From: Asterias amurensis
Lineage: Eukaryota; Echinodermata; Asteroidea; Forcipulatida; Asteriidae
DNA: 64,000 nt
Reading direction: 5' to 3'
NCBI RefSeq assembly: GCF_032118995.1
Contig: NC_092653.1
Location: 22,897,202 to 22,961,201 of the forward strand
Shown here: positions 21,531 through 34,499 of the stretch, in pieces
Layout of the letters: every line of letters begins with the position of its first letter
Position numbering within the stretch: position 1 is the first letter of the stretch
Position numbers and translations under genes: made by a program
Notes under the pieces: model-generated
The model's input: the letters and a program-made list of their open reading frames with translations, nothing else
What the model was told of the DNA's origin: nothing
Database searches by the model: none

Positions 21531-21932
21531 TTATAGTTTTTCATGAATGTGTAAATTATTTTATTTACCGGCAAGTGCGGCAACAAGTATCAATGCTTCT
21601 GTACATTACTATACTGACAGATGTTTTTTACAAGCCAAGATGTTGATATAAGTTTACACGGCCAGGAAACTTACTCGGCCTACTATTTACAAAACTATCA
21701 TTTTACTTCCCGCAGGTACTGCAGCAGGTGGCAGCTGTGTACTGTACACTTCTAATGAAAATTAATGAAACACTGTTTACAACACGGCCGGGTAAAATAT
21801 TTAATGTTTTGCAGATGTATAAATTATAGAAACTGATGTATTATTTAACTTACCTGCAAGTATTGCAATAAGTACCAGTGCTACCGTAGCCATCGCTAAC
21901 CGCTGTTTGTTACAACAACCACTTCCAAAAGG
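21531..21932. repeat. Block Y'': duplicate of the gene C first-exon segment
   Basis: This is the copy of 17435-17839, joined at its left edge to the end of block X'. Similarity stops after CTTCCAAAAGG on the right. Changes are few, suggesting a recent copy or gene conversion. Confidence 0.85.
21854..21893 (-). CDS. Second orphan signal-peptide exon (copy of gene C exon 1)
   Basis: The exon encodes MATVALVLIAILA plus one base, identical in length, phase and donor (GTAAGTTAA) to exon 1 of gene C. It lies about 4.1 kb upstream of that exon and could be used as an alternative first exon reading into gene C exon 2. The sequence alone cannot show whether it is transcribed. Confidence 0.6.
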
Positions 21933-24900
21933 TAAAAATGAGCTTTCAAAACACAGTTTTAGGGTCTGGTCAGTAATCGAAAAATAAACAAAGCCATTAT
22001 ACTGTTGACCGCTTCCTAATGGTAGATTATCCTTCAAATGATGGTTTAAGGGTCTGAACAATACTGTTGAAATAAAAACAAAGCCATTTTAGAGATGAAA
22101 TTTATCAAACTAATGGGTAATAATCACTGAACCGTGTCACTGCGCATTCACAAAGGGGCTCGATAATTGGTGGGGAAGGGGGGGGGGGGGTATAGTCTTT
22201 GTTGAAAGAAAGATCACTGCACTTTCAGCATAGATAAATAAAAACAAGTAAAGAGAAGCAACCTTAGAAAATGTGTTCTATTTATCTGTCTTTCCCTCTC
22301 ACCACTTCGAGGGAGTTGAGAATGAGATCAAAGAACTTGGTCAATTGCATATAATGTTTGTTCGGGTGGTGATACGAATTATGTTAAGCCAATAATTATC
22401 TTTTTGGCGGAGGAAATATATATAATTATGTTTGGGTTGGTGGTGGCATATGGCGTTGTTACTTTAATCTCATTTGTGAGTTGAGCGGGCAAGGAATGGC
22501 ATTGGGTTAGAGAAGCATGCTCAAAAATGTCAAAACTGTCGCCTTAGTTTCGAAAAGGGCCTCCCGAAAAAGAGAGCGCCCTCTTTCTACCTGAAGAGGC
22601 CAAGCTGTGCATTCAATTTCTGGCGCGTGTGTGGTGTTCTGTACATGTGTCCGGTGAATATCGAGGTGGAAGATGTGGTCAACATTTCAAGGTAATTATT
22701 CCATATTTTCTGTGTTATTCAGACTGAATATGGGCACACGAACTGTTTCAAACAAATACCTTAGTGTTGGTGATCACATAGAATACTTTAAAGTTGTTAA
22801 GATGTTTAAAATGATTGAAAATGTGGTGATTTCCAATGCGTGTTTTGACACATTTAGAGCGCCACAGTGACACAATACATCAGCGTGTATGATGTATCCT
22901 CCTCTCCACAGCAATTTTCACGGTATTATGCCCTTTTCTTTGAATTGGGAAAAAAATAATGATGCCATATATGAACCGATGCCCTAATTATCTTCATTTG
23001 TTAATATGAAGTATGCAAACATATATTAAAACTTGATGGACATTGAAATGTTCACACCACACACCGATCTTCGATGACTTCTTCAACTGAACTGGCCCCA
23101 TTTGTTTTGAGTTTTTCCTGTTTTCACGGCAAACAAGAAAGTAAAGCCATACATGGAAGAAGCATCTGCAGTGTCTACAAGTGTTCTTTGAGACTCTGTG
23201 TATGACTCTATTAGCCAGCAGTTGTCTTCATTTTATTCAAGATATTTTTTTAATTAAATTTTAAAAATTACCATGGTAACTTGCAAAAAATAATAATTAA
23301 AAGTGTGAATAATTACTGGCTTTCAACCCTGATGTTTATTTATTTTTATATATTTTTTCCCTTAATATTTATAATATTAAAGCGTATAAATAAACAGTGA
23401 TAATTTAATCAACAAGCTGATACCCCCTTTTAATAATAATATTGATACGAGGGTTAAAAAATAAAAATCTCCAAAAATATTAGAAAATGATATATAAAGG
23501 GCATGTATTTTTTTTCCAGAATGCTCAGCAAAATATTCAGTCACATGATTTGATCATCATGAACTGTGAATTGAAATAGTGTTTGATGAAACTTTTTCGG
23601 TGGGCAATGGCCTCAACATTACATGTATGACATATTTTGAACCTTGTAGAAATGCCTAAAATACCAAACTTTTTGCATTTACAAGTGCAAATAACCAGTG
23701 GAGCCTTACGTGTTCCTAAGTTTTGGTCAAGGGAGAGGAGACTCTTTGCCTGGCAAATAAAACTGCACAATTTTAATCTAGGGACGGTTTACATCGCGCA
23801 CAGAGAGGTAAAAGATTTGCCACGATTTTAGGGACACCTCGAAAACACAGGACCTCCTACGATACATTAGTATTATTAGTAACGGCATGGCAAGAGTATC
23901 TGACGGACATACAATTTATAGGCACAATCATCATCACAACCATGACAACATTGTTAGTTATTCCTGTGATGAGAGGGAATAGTCTGCACAATTTGTACAC
24001 TTAGTTTATCATGATTCTACTTCTACATTAAATTCAAGATTATCTCTTCCAAAAACAAATTGATTATAATATCCCCTATTTCTTGTTGTGGGAGTTTGCC
24101 GAGTTATGGGCATGACGGGAAGATCATCTCAACTCAACAAACCAACAAACATGTTTGATGATCCCTACACACACTTCGCTTTCCAATTACCAACTTTTCA
24201 ATCATTCTGTGTAGCCAAGTAATGATTGAATTGCAGGGCAACTTGTCGTACTACTTTCACTGGTATATGAATCTTAAGGCAATTTACTTGTTCAAGTTCC
24301 TTGATCAATTTAAATAATTTTATGTCAATAACTATTCAAGTTTGCTTTTATATACTCATTATGCATGCACATCCGAAGTTTGTCATGCACAACTTCACAA
24401 GCCTGGTCTCACGATTTAATGCACCCGCAACTTTTTGCGTAACGGCCAAATTGCGCAATAGTGATGGCGCCCTCTGTTGCCAAGTCACATTCAGGACAAC
24501 TGAGACTTTCAATTCCATAAGAAATTCTTCTAATCTTCTTGTACTATAACGGGGTATCATTATTTGAGGTTCAATAACCAACAACAAGGAATGGTGAAAT
24601 AGCAGAAACAATCTGAACTACTTATGTATTTAATTTGTTTACAGTCTACTCTGTCGCCAAATTCTCGACAAACTATGGCTGTTGAAACAAACAGCACGGT
24701 TAAAACACCTAATGCAAGACCTGATCGGCAGAAAGTAGTGAAGTTACTACTCGACTTGTCGCACTTTAAATAGTCACAACAATGATACTAGTCGCAACTT
24801 ATTTTTTATTAATTCTTAAGATGCATTGTGGCAATGTTTGAAACAGGAGCAAATCAAGAAACATTCAAGCAAACTGAATTGAAGGATTGGAGGATTGTGT

Positions 24901-25177
24901 CACTGATGTCTGATTGTGTTTTGTAAGTAAATTATGATGTCGTGAGCGACACAACTGGTTGCACCAAAGTAGTCGTGACCATTAAGAATGGTCAATCATG
25001 GTAAGATTCATACACTGCTTTGTGTCTGAGGTCTTAGCCATCGTTGAATGCTGCTGTCTCCTCCCGGCTAAAAATTCTTGTGAAAATACCATGACAGGTT
25101 TTTTGTTTATGAGCTTGTGTTTCATTACTTGTTAAGCTAACTATAGCATTGTATTGTTCTTTGTTTGCATGATACAG
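21933..25177. other. AT-rich stretch, possible promoter and first exon near 22.5-22.7 kb
   Basis: No protein gene is recognised. A poly-G tract lies at about 22175-22190. A less AT-rich patch at 22550-22690 contains repeated GCGCC words and ends in a candidate exon border, TTTCAAG followed by GTAATTATTCC. This could be the first exon of the plus-strand noncoding transcript proposed at 25-30 kb. From 22.9 to 24.3 kb the sequence is low-complexity AT-rich. Around 24400-24500 a locally GC-richer patch has no recognisable homology. Confidence 0.35.
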
Positions 25178-28100
25178 GAAGACGTTCATCTCCAAAGAGA
25201 TCCAGCCATCAAATGATGAGGCCGAATGATGATGAGACCTGAAAAATGATAAGCTTCCAACATGGATGTACAGCATCTGGTAAATGAACTGCTCTCTTCC
25301 TTAAAAAAGGTTAGTTCATAAAAGATTTCATCATTTATTTTTTGGATCATAATTTCGTATGGTAGTCCAACCTAAGCCTGGGCAAGTTCACGATATTATT
25401 ATAATATATCTTATTTCTGAGGGTTGGTGTCTGTTTGTGAGCTGGTGCCAGGGATGTGGTAGGTACCTGCTTTTAAAGGATTGCTTTTCGAATTCTGTCA
25501 TTTTTCACCCCACAACATCTCAATCTGAGTTTAAACAATTCATGCATGAATAGTTTCTCAGATTTTGAAGGGGTTGATGTCATTCAAGAGTGCTGCTGCT
25601 AGCTGCTTACTGTTGGTGGACAAAAAAGTAAAAACAAAAAGTTTTTTGAAAAGGATTGCTTTCAAAATAATATTCTGATAATTTTTCCCGTAAAACTCTT
25701 GTCACATAAATAGTTTCTAAGATTTCTGAGGCTTGTTGTCTGTGTAAGAATGCTGCTGTCCCTCCCTGCTAAACATTCTTGTGAATTTACCATGACAGTT
25801 TTGTTGTTGTCTTTAACTACTTGAGCTTGTGTTTCATAACTTGTTAAGGTAACTACATAATTGTATAGTCTTTGTTTGCATGATACAGAACAACTTTCAT
25901 CTACGAGAGATCCAGCCTTGAACTGATGAGACCTAATGATGCTGAGACCTGAAAAATGATAAGCTTCAGACATCGATGTGCAGTATCTGGTAAATGAACC
26001 GCTCTCTCCCAGGTTAGTTAATAAAAGATTTTATCATTTATTTTGGGTATCATAATTTCTTAAGGTAGTCCAACCTAAGCTTGGGCGATATCACAATATT
26101 TTGTTTTTTAAATCGAAAGAATTGTTTCTCTTATTTCTGGGGCTGGTGTCCGTTTGAGCTGGTGCCAGAGATGTGGCTGGTACCCGCTGTCTTCTCACTG
26201 GTAATTGCGTTCTCCTTGTGAAAATCTTTTTGAATTCTTTGAATTTTCACCCCAAAACAATTCATGCAAGAATAGTTTTCTCAGATTTTTAAGGGGTTGG
26301 TGTCATTCAAGAGTGCTGCTGCTAGCTGCTGTATGTGGATGGACAAAAAGTAAACGTTCTTGTGAAAATACCCAAACAGTTTTGTTGTTATCTCAAACTA
26401 CTTGAGCTTGTGTTTCTTTACTTGTTAAAGCTAACTATAGCATTGTCTTTCATCTCCAAAGAGATCCAGCCATCAAGTGTTGAGACCAAATGATGCTGAG
26501 ACCTGAATAATGATTAGCTTCAAACTTCGATGTACAGTTTCTGGTAAAATGAACTGCTCTCTCCCTTAAAAAAAGGTTAGTTCATAAAAGATTTAATCAT
26601 TTATTTTATATATTATTATTTCTTATGGTAGCCCAACTTAAGCTTAAGCGATATCAAGATATTGTTGAAAATTGCAAGAATTATTTTTCTTATATCTGAT
26701 GGCTGGTGTCTGTTTGTGAACTGGTGCCAGAGCTGTTGTTGGTACCCGCTGTCTCCTCACTGCTTATTGGGTTCTCCGTGTGAAAATACCATGACAGTTT
26801 TCTAAAAGGATTGCTTTTTGCATTTTTGTTAGTTTTCAGCCCACAGCATTTCATTCTGATTTTAAACAATCAATGCATGAATAGTTTCTCATAATTTTGA
26901 GTGTCGGCGTCATTCACAAATGCCGCTGCTGTTTCTCAACCTACTCTCCCTTGTGTGTCTTTAATCAAAATTGTTACGTAATTATTCTTTGTTTGGATAA
27001 TACAGTAGACTTTCATCTCCGAAGACATCTAGCCATCAAGTGATGAGACATAATTATGCTGAAACCGTGAAAAATGATTAGCTGCAAACAATGAAATGTT
27101 CTCTCCCTTCAAAAAAGGTTAGTTCATAAAATAGTTCATCAATTATATTTTTTTAGTAAAATTTCTTTTGGTTGTTCCACCTAAGCTTGGAGGATATCAC
27201 GATACTATTTCTCTTATATCTGAGGGTTAGTGTCTGTTTGTGAATTGGTGCCAGAGGTAACATCTATTACATGTATATGGTGCCAGAGCTGTTGTTGGTA
27301 CCCGCTGTCTCCTCACTGCTAGTTGCATTCTCTTTGTGAAAATACCATGACAGTCTTTTTTAAAGGATTGCTTTTCGATATCTGTTACTTTTTACCCTAC
27401 AACATTTCATTCTAAATTTAAACAAAATAGTTTCTCAGATTTTGGAGGGATTGGTGGCATTCCTCAATGCTGCTTCAACTGTTGATGGCCAAAAAAGGCA
27501 GCCTTCTTGTGAAAATACCATTGACAGTTTTTTGAAAGAATTGCTTTTCAAGTTATACTCTGAATTTGTTTGACCCTAAACACATCATTGTTATTAACAA
27601 CTGATAGAAAAATAGTTTCTCAGATTTCTGAGATATGTTGTCTGTGTCTCCTCGCTGTGAAGGCAGCTCCTCGCTGTGAAGCAAGGATGGATGACATTCT
27701 TGTAAAAATACCACAACAGTTTTAATGTTTTTCTCAAACTACTTTACCCTGGTATTTCATTACTACAACATATTATTGTTCTTTTTTTGCATGGTACAGG
27801 TCAACTTTCATCTTCGAAGACATCTAGCCATCAAGTGATGAGACATAATGATGCTGAGGCACACTTTAAAATGATTAGCTTCAAACTTCGTTGTACATTG
27901 TCTGGTAAATGAACTGCTCTCTATTCCTTAAAAAAGGTTAGTTTTAAAAATATTTCATCGGTTTTGTTTTTTATTATAATTTCTTTTGGTAGTCCTGCCT
28001 AAGCTTGGACGATATCTTGATAGGTACTATTGTAAATCACAAGAACTGTTTTGTTTGATATCTGAGGGTTGGTGTCTGTTTGTCAATTGGTGCCAGAGAT

Positions 28101-28439
28101 GGGGTAGGTACATGTTGTCTCCTCTATGCTAGGTGCATTCTCCTTCCTTGTGAAAATACCATGACAGTTTTTTATTTCCTGGGGAAGCAAAGCCATTGAA
28201 GGGGCATACTGTTTGAAACATGTCCTTCCGTGTGTGTGTGCATGGTGTTTGGTGTTGTGGTGTTGTGATTTGTGTGTGCTCGCGTGCATGCATTAGGACA
28301 GGTGTACAGGTTATAACTTAGAAGGACTCAAAACTGTTAATGTGGGTTGGTCTTGTGAACCCCCCCCCCCCTCCCCTGGTCTGTCCTTATATTGGACTAT
28401 AGGCCAACAAATTTGTCATGGCTAAAACAAAGTAAATGT

Positions 28440-28935
28440 TATCTGAGCAATATTTCAAGAAGTACTTGTAGTATCAACTCCAAACTTGGTTTGTGGATTG
28501 GTCTTTCTTTTTGATTGGTCTGTGGATCCCCCCCCCCACCCAAGAAGCCTATTGCTTTTGGACCCTAGGCCAAACTTTTAGGTCATTATGACTAAAACAA
28601 AAGAAATGTTGTCTGAGCAATATCTCGAGAGGTACTTGTAATATCAACTCCAAACTTGGTTTGTGGATTGGTCTTTAATTGTGGATTGGTCTTGGGATCC
28701 CCGAGAAGCCTATTGCTTTTGGACCCTAGGCCAAACTTTTAGGATCATTATGAATAAAACAAAAGAAATGTTGTCTGAGCAGTATCTAGAGAAGGACTTG
28801 TCATATCAACTCCAAACTTGGTTTGTGGATTGGTCTTTAATTGTGGATTGGTCTTGGGATCCCCGAAAAGCCTATTGCTTTGGGACTCTAGGCCAAACTT
28901 TTAGGATCATTATGAATAAAACAAAAGGAATGTTA
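28440..28935. repeat. Tandem repeat, about 160-170 bp period, three units
   Basis: The phrases TCTGAGCAATAT, AACTCCAAACTTGG, TTTGTGGATTGGTCTT and GGCCAAACTTTTAGG recur with unit starts near 28442, 28612 and 28772. The reading frame that runs through the last two units is a by-product of the repeat, not a gene. Confidence 0.8.
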
Positions 28936-29259
28936 CCTGCCCACCATACTTCCCTCACACCTTCTCACCTATCCTTCCCCACTCTGTTTTCCCAGCCTTC
29001 TACTCTACCCACTTCGACAATGATTAAATCTCCTTTAAAAACAAATGTAATGCAGAAAGCTTAGAAGTGTGGGGGGGGGTGGTTGTTGTGTGTATGAGTG
29101 TTTTCACCCATTGGTCTTTCCCACCTACATGGCAGAGTGACCGCAGCACAACATTGCACAACACTGGCTAAGATTATTTGTGGGAAAAAAACCCAACACT
29201 GTTCTACATGTGTCAAATGTCAAGAAACAGACCGGCTAGCAGGGCATTTGCGTTTATAA

Positions 29260-29648
29260 AAGACACTGGACACTATTGATAATTGTCAGAGACTAGTCTT
29301 CACAGTTGGTGTAACGATCAACACGCATGATATAACAAACCTGTGAACATTTGAGCTCAATTGGTCGTTGAAGTTGCAAGATATTAATGAAAGAAAAAAC
29401 ACCCTTGTCGCACCAAGGTCACACAAAGTTGTGTGCTTTCAGATGCTTGATTTCGAGACCTCAAATGCTAAATATGAGGTCTGGAAATCAAATTAATGGA
29501 AAATTACATCTTTCTTGAAAACTACGTCACTTCATAGGGAGCTGTTTCTCACAAAGTTTTATACTATCAACCTCTCCCATTGCTTGTAATCAAGGAAGGT
29601 TTTATGCTAACAGTTATTTTGAATAATTACCTATAGTGTCCACTGCCT
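29260..29648. mobile_element. AGGCAGTGG-family MITE
   Basis: Starts AAGACACTGGACACTATTGA and ends CCTATAGTGTCCACTGCCT before TTAA at 29649-29652. The left TTAA has decayed to TTATAA. Internal arms match the element at 18868-19242. It sits inside the exon-like array and lengthens one of its introns. Confidence 0.75.
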
Positions 29649-30043
29649 TTAAACACGCCTTTTCTTGTTTAAAGGATTGCTTTTCGAATTCTGTTTTTGT
29701 TTTTACCCTACAACATTTCATTCTGTTTTTAAACATGTATTCACGCATGAATAGTTTCTCAGATTTCAGAGAGTTGTTGTCCATGTCTCCGTGCTGCTAA
29801 ACGAGGATGGATAACATTCTTGTGAAAATACCACAACAATTTTTGTTGTTTATCTTTACCTTGTGTTTCAATACTATAACATAATATTGTTCTTTTTTTG
29901 CCTGATACAGGTCAACTTTCATCTCCGAAGACATCTAGCGATCAAGTGATGAGGCCTAATGACGCAGAGACCTGAACAATGATCAGCTTCACACATCGAC
30001 GTACATTATCTGTTAGGTCAACTGTTCTTTCCCTTGAAAAAAG

Positions 30044-31759
30044 GTTAGTTCATAAAATATTTCATCATTTATATTTGTTTGTATATATTCACTTGGTAGT
30101 TTCACGTAACACTGGGCGAATATCATAATACTATCAAAATTTGCAAGAATCGTTTCTCTGTCCGTTTGTGAATTGGTGCCAGAGCTGTGATTGGTACCTG
30201 CTGTCTCATCACTGCTGATTGTATTCTCCTTGTGAGAATACCATGACAGTTTTTCAAAGGATTGCTTTTCGAATTCTGTTATTTTGTACCCTACAACACT
30301 TCATTCTGATTTTAAACAATTCATGCATGAATAGTTTCTCAGATTTTTCGGGATTGGTTTCATTCGCAAATGTTGCTGCTAACTGTGGATGGAAAAAGAA
30401 TCAACTTTTTTGAGAAATTACCGAAGCAGTTTTATTTTAAGGATTGCTTTATTTCTAATAAATTTTTACCCTAGAACATTTCATTTTGATTTACAACTCA
30501 TACATGAATAGATTCTCAATTCGTGTAGGGTTACTGTCCGTGTGTGAATGCAGCTGTCTCCTTGCTTGTGAAAATATGATGATAGTTTTGTTGTTTTCTC
30601 AAACAACTCAAGCTTGAATCCACATTCAAGAGTATGGTCATCTGGTACTGTTAAGGATCAAGGTAGTCACCTCATGGACCGATCTAATTAAATATGCACA
30701 CATAGAGAATGTTCTGCCATGTGCAGAAGACACTTTAAATGTGTTTGTGTCACTAATAGGTCCAAATATTTTCACCCCATGGTTGGACAGAACACCTGAA
30801 AGAAGTATACCTCAACTAAATTTTCATTTAAAATAAAATGTTTATTTTACTGCTTTCTTTAAGAAATGTTGAAATTTGATGATTTCAAATATCGATCCAA
30901 GTATCGTCAAATTTGTGCAATACTTTCTTGCTGATATATCATGGGTAAAAAAAGAGACTTTGCTTGAGCCTAGTAGTTCCACCTATCGCAGTTCATTTAG
31001 TAGGCCTATAACCAGGAGTTGGGGAAGGGAACCCCCCCCCCCAACAAAGGGGGTGGGGATAAATAAATTAAAGAAACAACCCCAAGGCAGTAAACAAAAT
31101 TATGCATGTAATTTATTTATATATATTCCTTTCTTCTTTAAGGGTTCGAAAACCCGTATATAGACGTTTTATTTCTCTCTTTTTTTTCTACGGTCATATT
31201 ACTGAAACCTAATCTGGCCATTGGAAAATTGTTACATATTGGTCATTCATTTACCGAGTTCTAGTTGAACAGAGTACATTCAAGACATATAAAGGCCTCA
31301 TATGTCATAAATGTTAATACTTGTTTGACTTCATGTAAACAAAGTTCCATTCGTTTTTATTTTGAAGGTGTACCATCTGTTGATGATACCAAGCTGTCAA
31401 CGAGAAGGGGATTTCACCAATCTACCAATCAGCAATGCACTAGGTGTGTGAAGTTTACTACGGAACAGAGGTATATTCAAAACCTGTGGGTTTCATTACC
31501 CATGTTTTACACTAACATCAAAAAGTGGGCTGTTTTTGCAGCACTATACAAGCGCCACCCCTACGCCACATGCCACAACATTCTGGGGACTTCATGCAGG
31601 CACCAGCCTAACCCAGATGAATGGTTCTCCCTTCAGATTAATTACAGATATGAAAATTGAAAACATGTTTTGATTAACACCATTTGTTTTTATACAAAAG
31701 TCATCGTTTGAAATTCCATTTATTAAATTATCGAACTATTCCATGTAACTGGTAGTAAA
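30044..31759. other. End of the array and flank, no confirmed gene
   Basis: Repeated intron text of the array continues to about 30.6 kb. A candidate terminal exon could run from an acceptor near 30722 (CATGTGCAG) to an AATAAA-type signal near 30833; this is weak. A reading frame of 131 codons at 31265-31660 has no recognisable domain. Confidence 0.3.
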
Positions 31760-32135
31760 AGGCAGTGGACACTGTTGGTAATTACTCAAAATAATTATGA
31801 GCATAAAACCTTTCTTGGTGACGAGTAATGGGGAGAGGTTGATGGTATAAAACATTGTGAGAAACAGCTCCCTCTGAAGTGACGTAGTTTTGAGAAGAAG
31901 TAATTTTCCAAGAATTGTATTTCAAGACCTAAGATTTAGAACTTGAGGTCTCAAATCAACCATCTATACGCACACAACTTCGTGTGACAAGGGTGTTTTC
32001 TTCTTTCATTATTATCTCGCAACTTCGATGACTGATTGAGCTCAAATTTTTACAGGTTTGTTGTTTTATGCATATGTTGAGATACACCAAGTGAGAAGAC
32101 TGGTCTTTGACAATTACCAATAGTGTCCACTGTCT
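31760..32135. mobile_element. AGGCAGTGG-family MITE
   Basis: Starts AGGCAGTGGACACTGTTGG and ends CCAATAGTGTCCACTGTCT. It lies in the opposite internal orientation to the 18.9 kb copy and its TTAA borders are degraded. Arms and central region match the family throughout. Confidence 0.75.
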
Positions 32136-32289
32136 TTATAATTTTTGCTGAACATTTCACATCTTTATTGACTGAGGGCATTCATTCATTCAAGTTTGAA
32201 TCGTATCATTTAGGCAAATCTAATTTGATGCAATTTAAGTTTATGTGTTTTTATTAAAACTTGAAATTGATTTACATATATTTAATAAA

Positions 32290-32790
32290 AGGCACTTGAC
32301 ACCATTTTTAATTACTCAAAATAATTGTTAGCAATGGGGAGCCGATGATAGGAGTAAACATTGTTGGAAACAGCTCCCTCTGAAGTAACATAGTTCTTAC
32401 TCAAATAATAAAAGACTTCAGGCCTGAAGCCTTTTATTAGGCATCTGAAAGCACACCAGTTTGTGCAAAGAGAGTGTTTCTTTCTTTGTTTTCTTGCAAC
32501 TTCCAGCATAAAAACTTACTTTGTAACGAGCAATGGAGAGCTGTGGAAAAAAAACTTTGAGAAAGGGCTTCCCCTGAAGTAACAAAGTTTTTGAGAAAGA
32601 GTTAACTTCTGACTAAAATATTAAAAGACTGAAGCCTTTTATAAGGCATCTTAAAGCACACAAGGTTGTGCACAAACTTGATGAATAATTAATTCAAATT
32701 TTCACAGATTTTTTAAATTAATGCTTATGTTGGGATACACCAAGTGACAATACTGGTCTTTGACAATATACTAAAGGTGTCAGGTGTCTT
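32290..32790. mobile_element. Two rearranged partial copies of the AGGCAGTGG-family MITE
   Basis: The segment opens AGGCACTTGACACCATTTTT and closes with the inverted end GGTGTCAGGTGTCT. Inside, the phrases GAGCAATGGAGAGCTG, AAGACT(T/G)(C/A)AGGCCTGAAGCC-like text and AGCACACAAGGTTGTG occur in two rounds, as if two copies had joined or one had been internally duplicated. Confidence 0.55.
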
Positions 32791-34499
32791 TGATGATAAG
32801 GAAGTTTTTTAGATAAGAAGTCAACATTGATTGACAAGGGCATAATGAAGCCACCATGAGGACCTCTTTTTTATGTACCCAATATGTAACCTCGATGCAA
32901 TAGACCCTTCCCATGGAATATGTAAATTGCACATAGCGCGTGCGCACTAACGTTTTGTTTGGCAAAATGAGGGAACATCGCACTGTTTTGTACACGGCTA
33001 ATGGGTGTGATTGCGCGTCTGCTTAGAGCACAACTCTATGGCGTTTGCCAACCAACAGTGTATGTACGCATGCGTGAATGTGATTAGCATATGTCATGGG
33101 AAGGGTCCATTGTTTTCTTTAACATTCAAGGCCATGCCCTGCGAGATATGGCCTGGTCTGTGGTTCGGACAAAACACTGAACTCGAACTAAACTGAAGAA
33201 GGCAATTTGTTTCAAGTGCTTATCTTGAAAGTTCACAATGTTCTTGGCAACATTTCATTTTCATCTAGAGAAAATGTTCTCTAAGGTGAAATAGAAACCT
33301 CAAAACGATCCCTGGGTCTAGTGTTGAACTTGTTATTGCTGGTACACAGTTAATTATTGTAAATGGTATGTTGTAAATTGTGCTAGTTAAAAGGTAGCGT
33401 TAATGTAGATAGCCATGTTAGTATAATAAATGAACCAAGTAAGGTATTGGTAGCATTTAAAGACTAAGGAGTTGCATTATAAACAAAACGATAGGTGTCA
33501 TTTTGATTAACCAAATTCATAAACTATGAAGGAAAACAGAAATTTTGAATATAGGTTTACTCGGTAAAATTCAGAAAGTGAGCAGCCAATTTCAGTTTCA
33601 TGCGTTTGAATTAAAGGTGTTTTGCCTCTCCAGTTGTTACTGCTTTTCAAATTCAGAATTTGGCCATTCAATTTTTGAATCGAGTCAAATTCCTTTAGCA
33701 CTCTGTTCAATTTAGCGAATCGTCATTCTTTTTGTGACACGTCTAAAAAAGCATCTGTGAATTTCAATGCTGCTTTGATGAATTGTTAAATTGAAGAATT
33801 ATTTTGGTTAATCGAATGATACAACATGACACATGACTAAGCATAAAACAAAAGCGAATTACCCTTTTCAGTAGCATTCAATTTCGCACGAAATAGAATA
33901 TCTTGGTGGTTTAATTCGCTGCTCATTTGCCGAAATTGACAGAGAAAACCTTTATTACATTTTGGTATAGTTCCTTGACAGTAACACCTACACTGTTGAA
34001 AAACTCACAGATTCAAAACAGATAGATCAGAAAGCAAAAATTTGTTTCATTTCAAGAATGTTCTAAAGAAAGCGTACTTTACAAAAATCCCAAACAATTA
34101 ATATCTAGAAGAAGTTTCACTCAATGAAAAAAAAGGAATTCAAAAGTCTACAAAATGTGTGTCTAACTATTAGTGGGCAAAACCGTTAAGCAGTGTAGTT
34201 TAACGTTACTCAAAGAACATTGTAAGCAATAAGGCTCGTTCAATTACAGTAAATTTATTGTTCCTATACTAATAATGGTAAATTTGTATTATTGATTATA
34301 TATATAGTATTGAGTCAAATAAAATGATTCTATAAATTTAGCAGAAGAAATATGTCTTGAATTCCTTATTGTATGTGCAAGTAATGTAATATAGTTTTGT
34401 TATACGCAGTACAAAGAAAAACAGTTCTTTATTTTAAGAAAACTCATTTTGACCCTACCCAAAACAATTCACTAAAATAATACCTTTAAATTTGTTTTA
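32791..34499. other. AT-rich flank, nothing recognised
   Basis: No exon, RNA gene or complete transposon was seen. The sequence around 32880-33110 is slightly richer in CG words and contains an inverted pair of GACCCTTCCCATG and CATGGGAAGGGTC about 190 bp apart, another likely small palindromic element. Confidence 0.4.

Larger units (their letters stand above)
25178..30043 (+). ncRNA. Tandem array of six exon-like blocks (putative spliced noncoding RNA)
   Basis: Six related blocks of about 110-140 nt are spaced about 0.6-2.1 kb apart: 25178-25309, 25889-26012, about 26446-26575, 27006-27117, 27800-27936 and 29911-30043. Five start after a GATACAG or GGTACAG acceptor, often preceded by a T-rich run (TTGTTCTTTGTTTGCAT). 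The sixth, at 26.45 kb, has lost it. All end in an A-run plus G followed by GTTAGT (AAAAAAG then GTTAGTTCATAAAA). Every block carries stops in all plus-strand frames, so coding is unlikely. The intervening introns also repeat, with a segment containing TGGTGCCAGAGCTG, TTGGTACCCGCTG and a recurring ACCATGACAGTTTT end. The minus strand also offers AG-like words inside the blocks (CATTTTTCAG), so the strand is inferred, not proven. Confidence 0.4.

Noticed and set aside
28663-29064. 133-codon frame with a repeated VDWSLIVDWSWDPR segment
   Set aside because: It follows exactly the 160 bp tandem repeat, and the other units of that repeat are not open in the same frame.
31265-31660. 131-codon plus-strand frame
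   Set aside because: No recognisable domain, no splice support and low-complexity surroundings. Length alone is not convincing in this AT-rich DNA.
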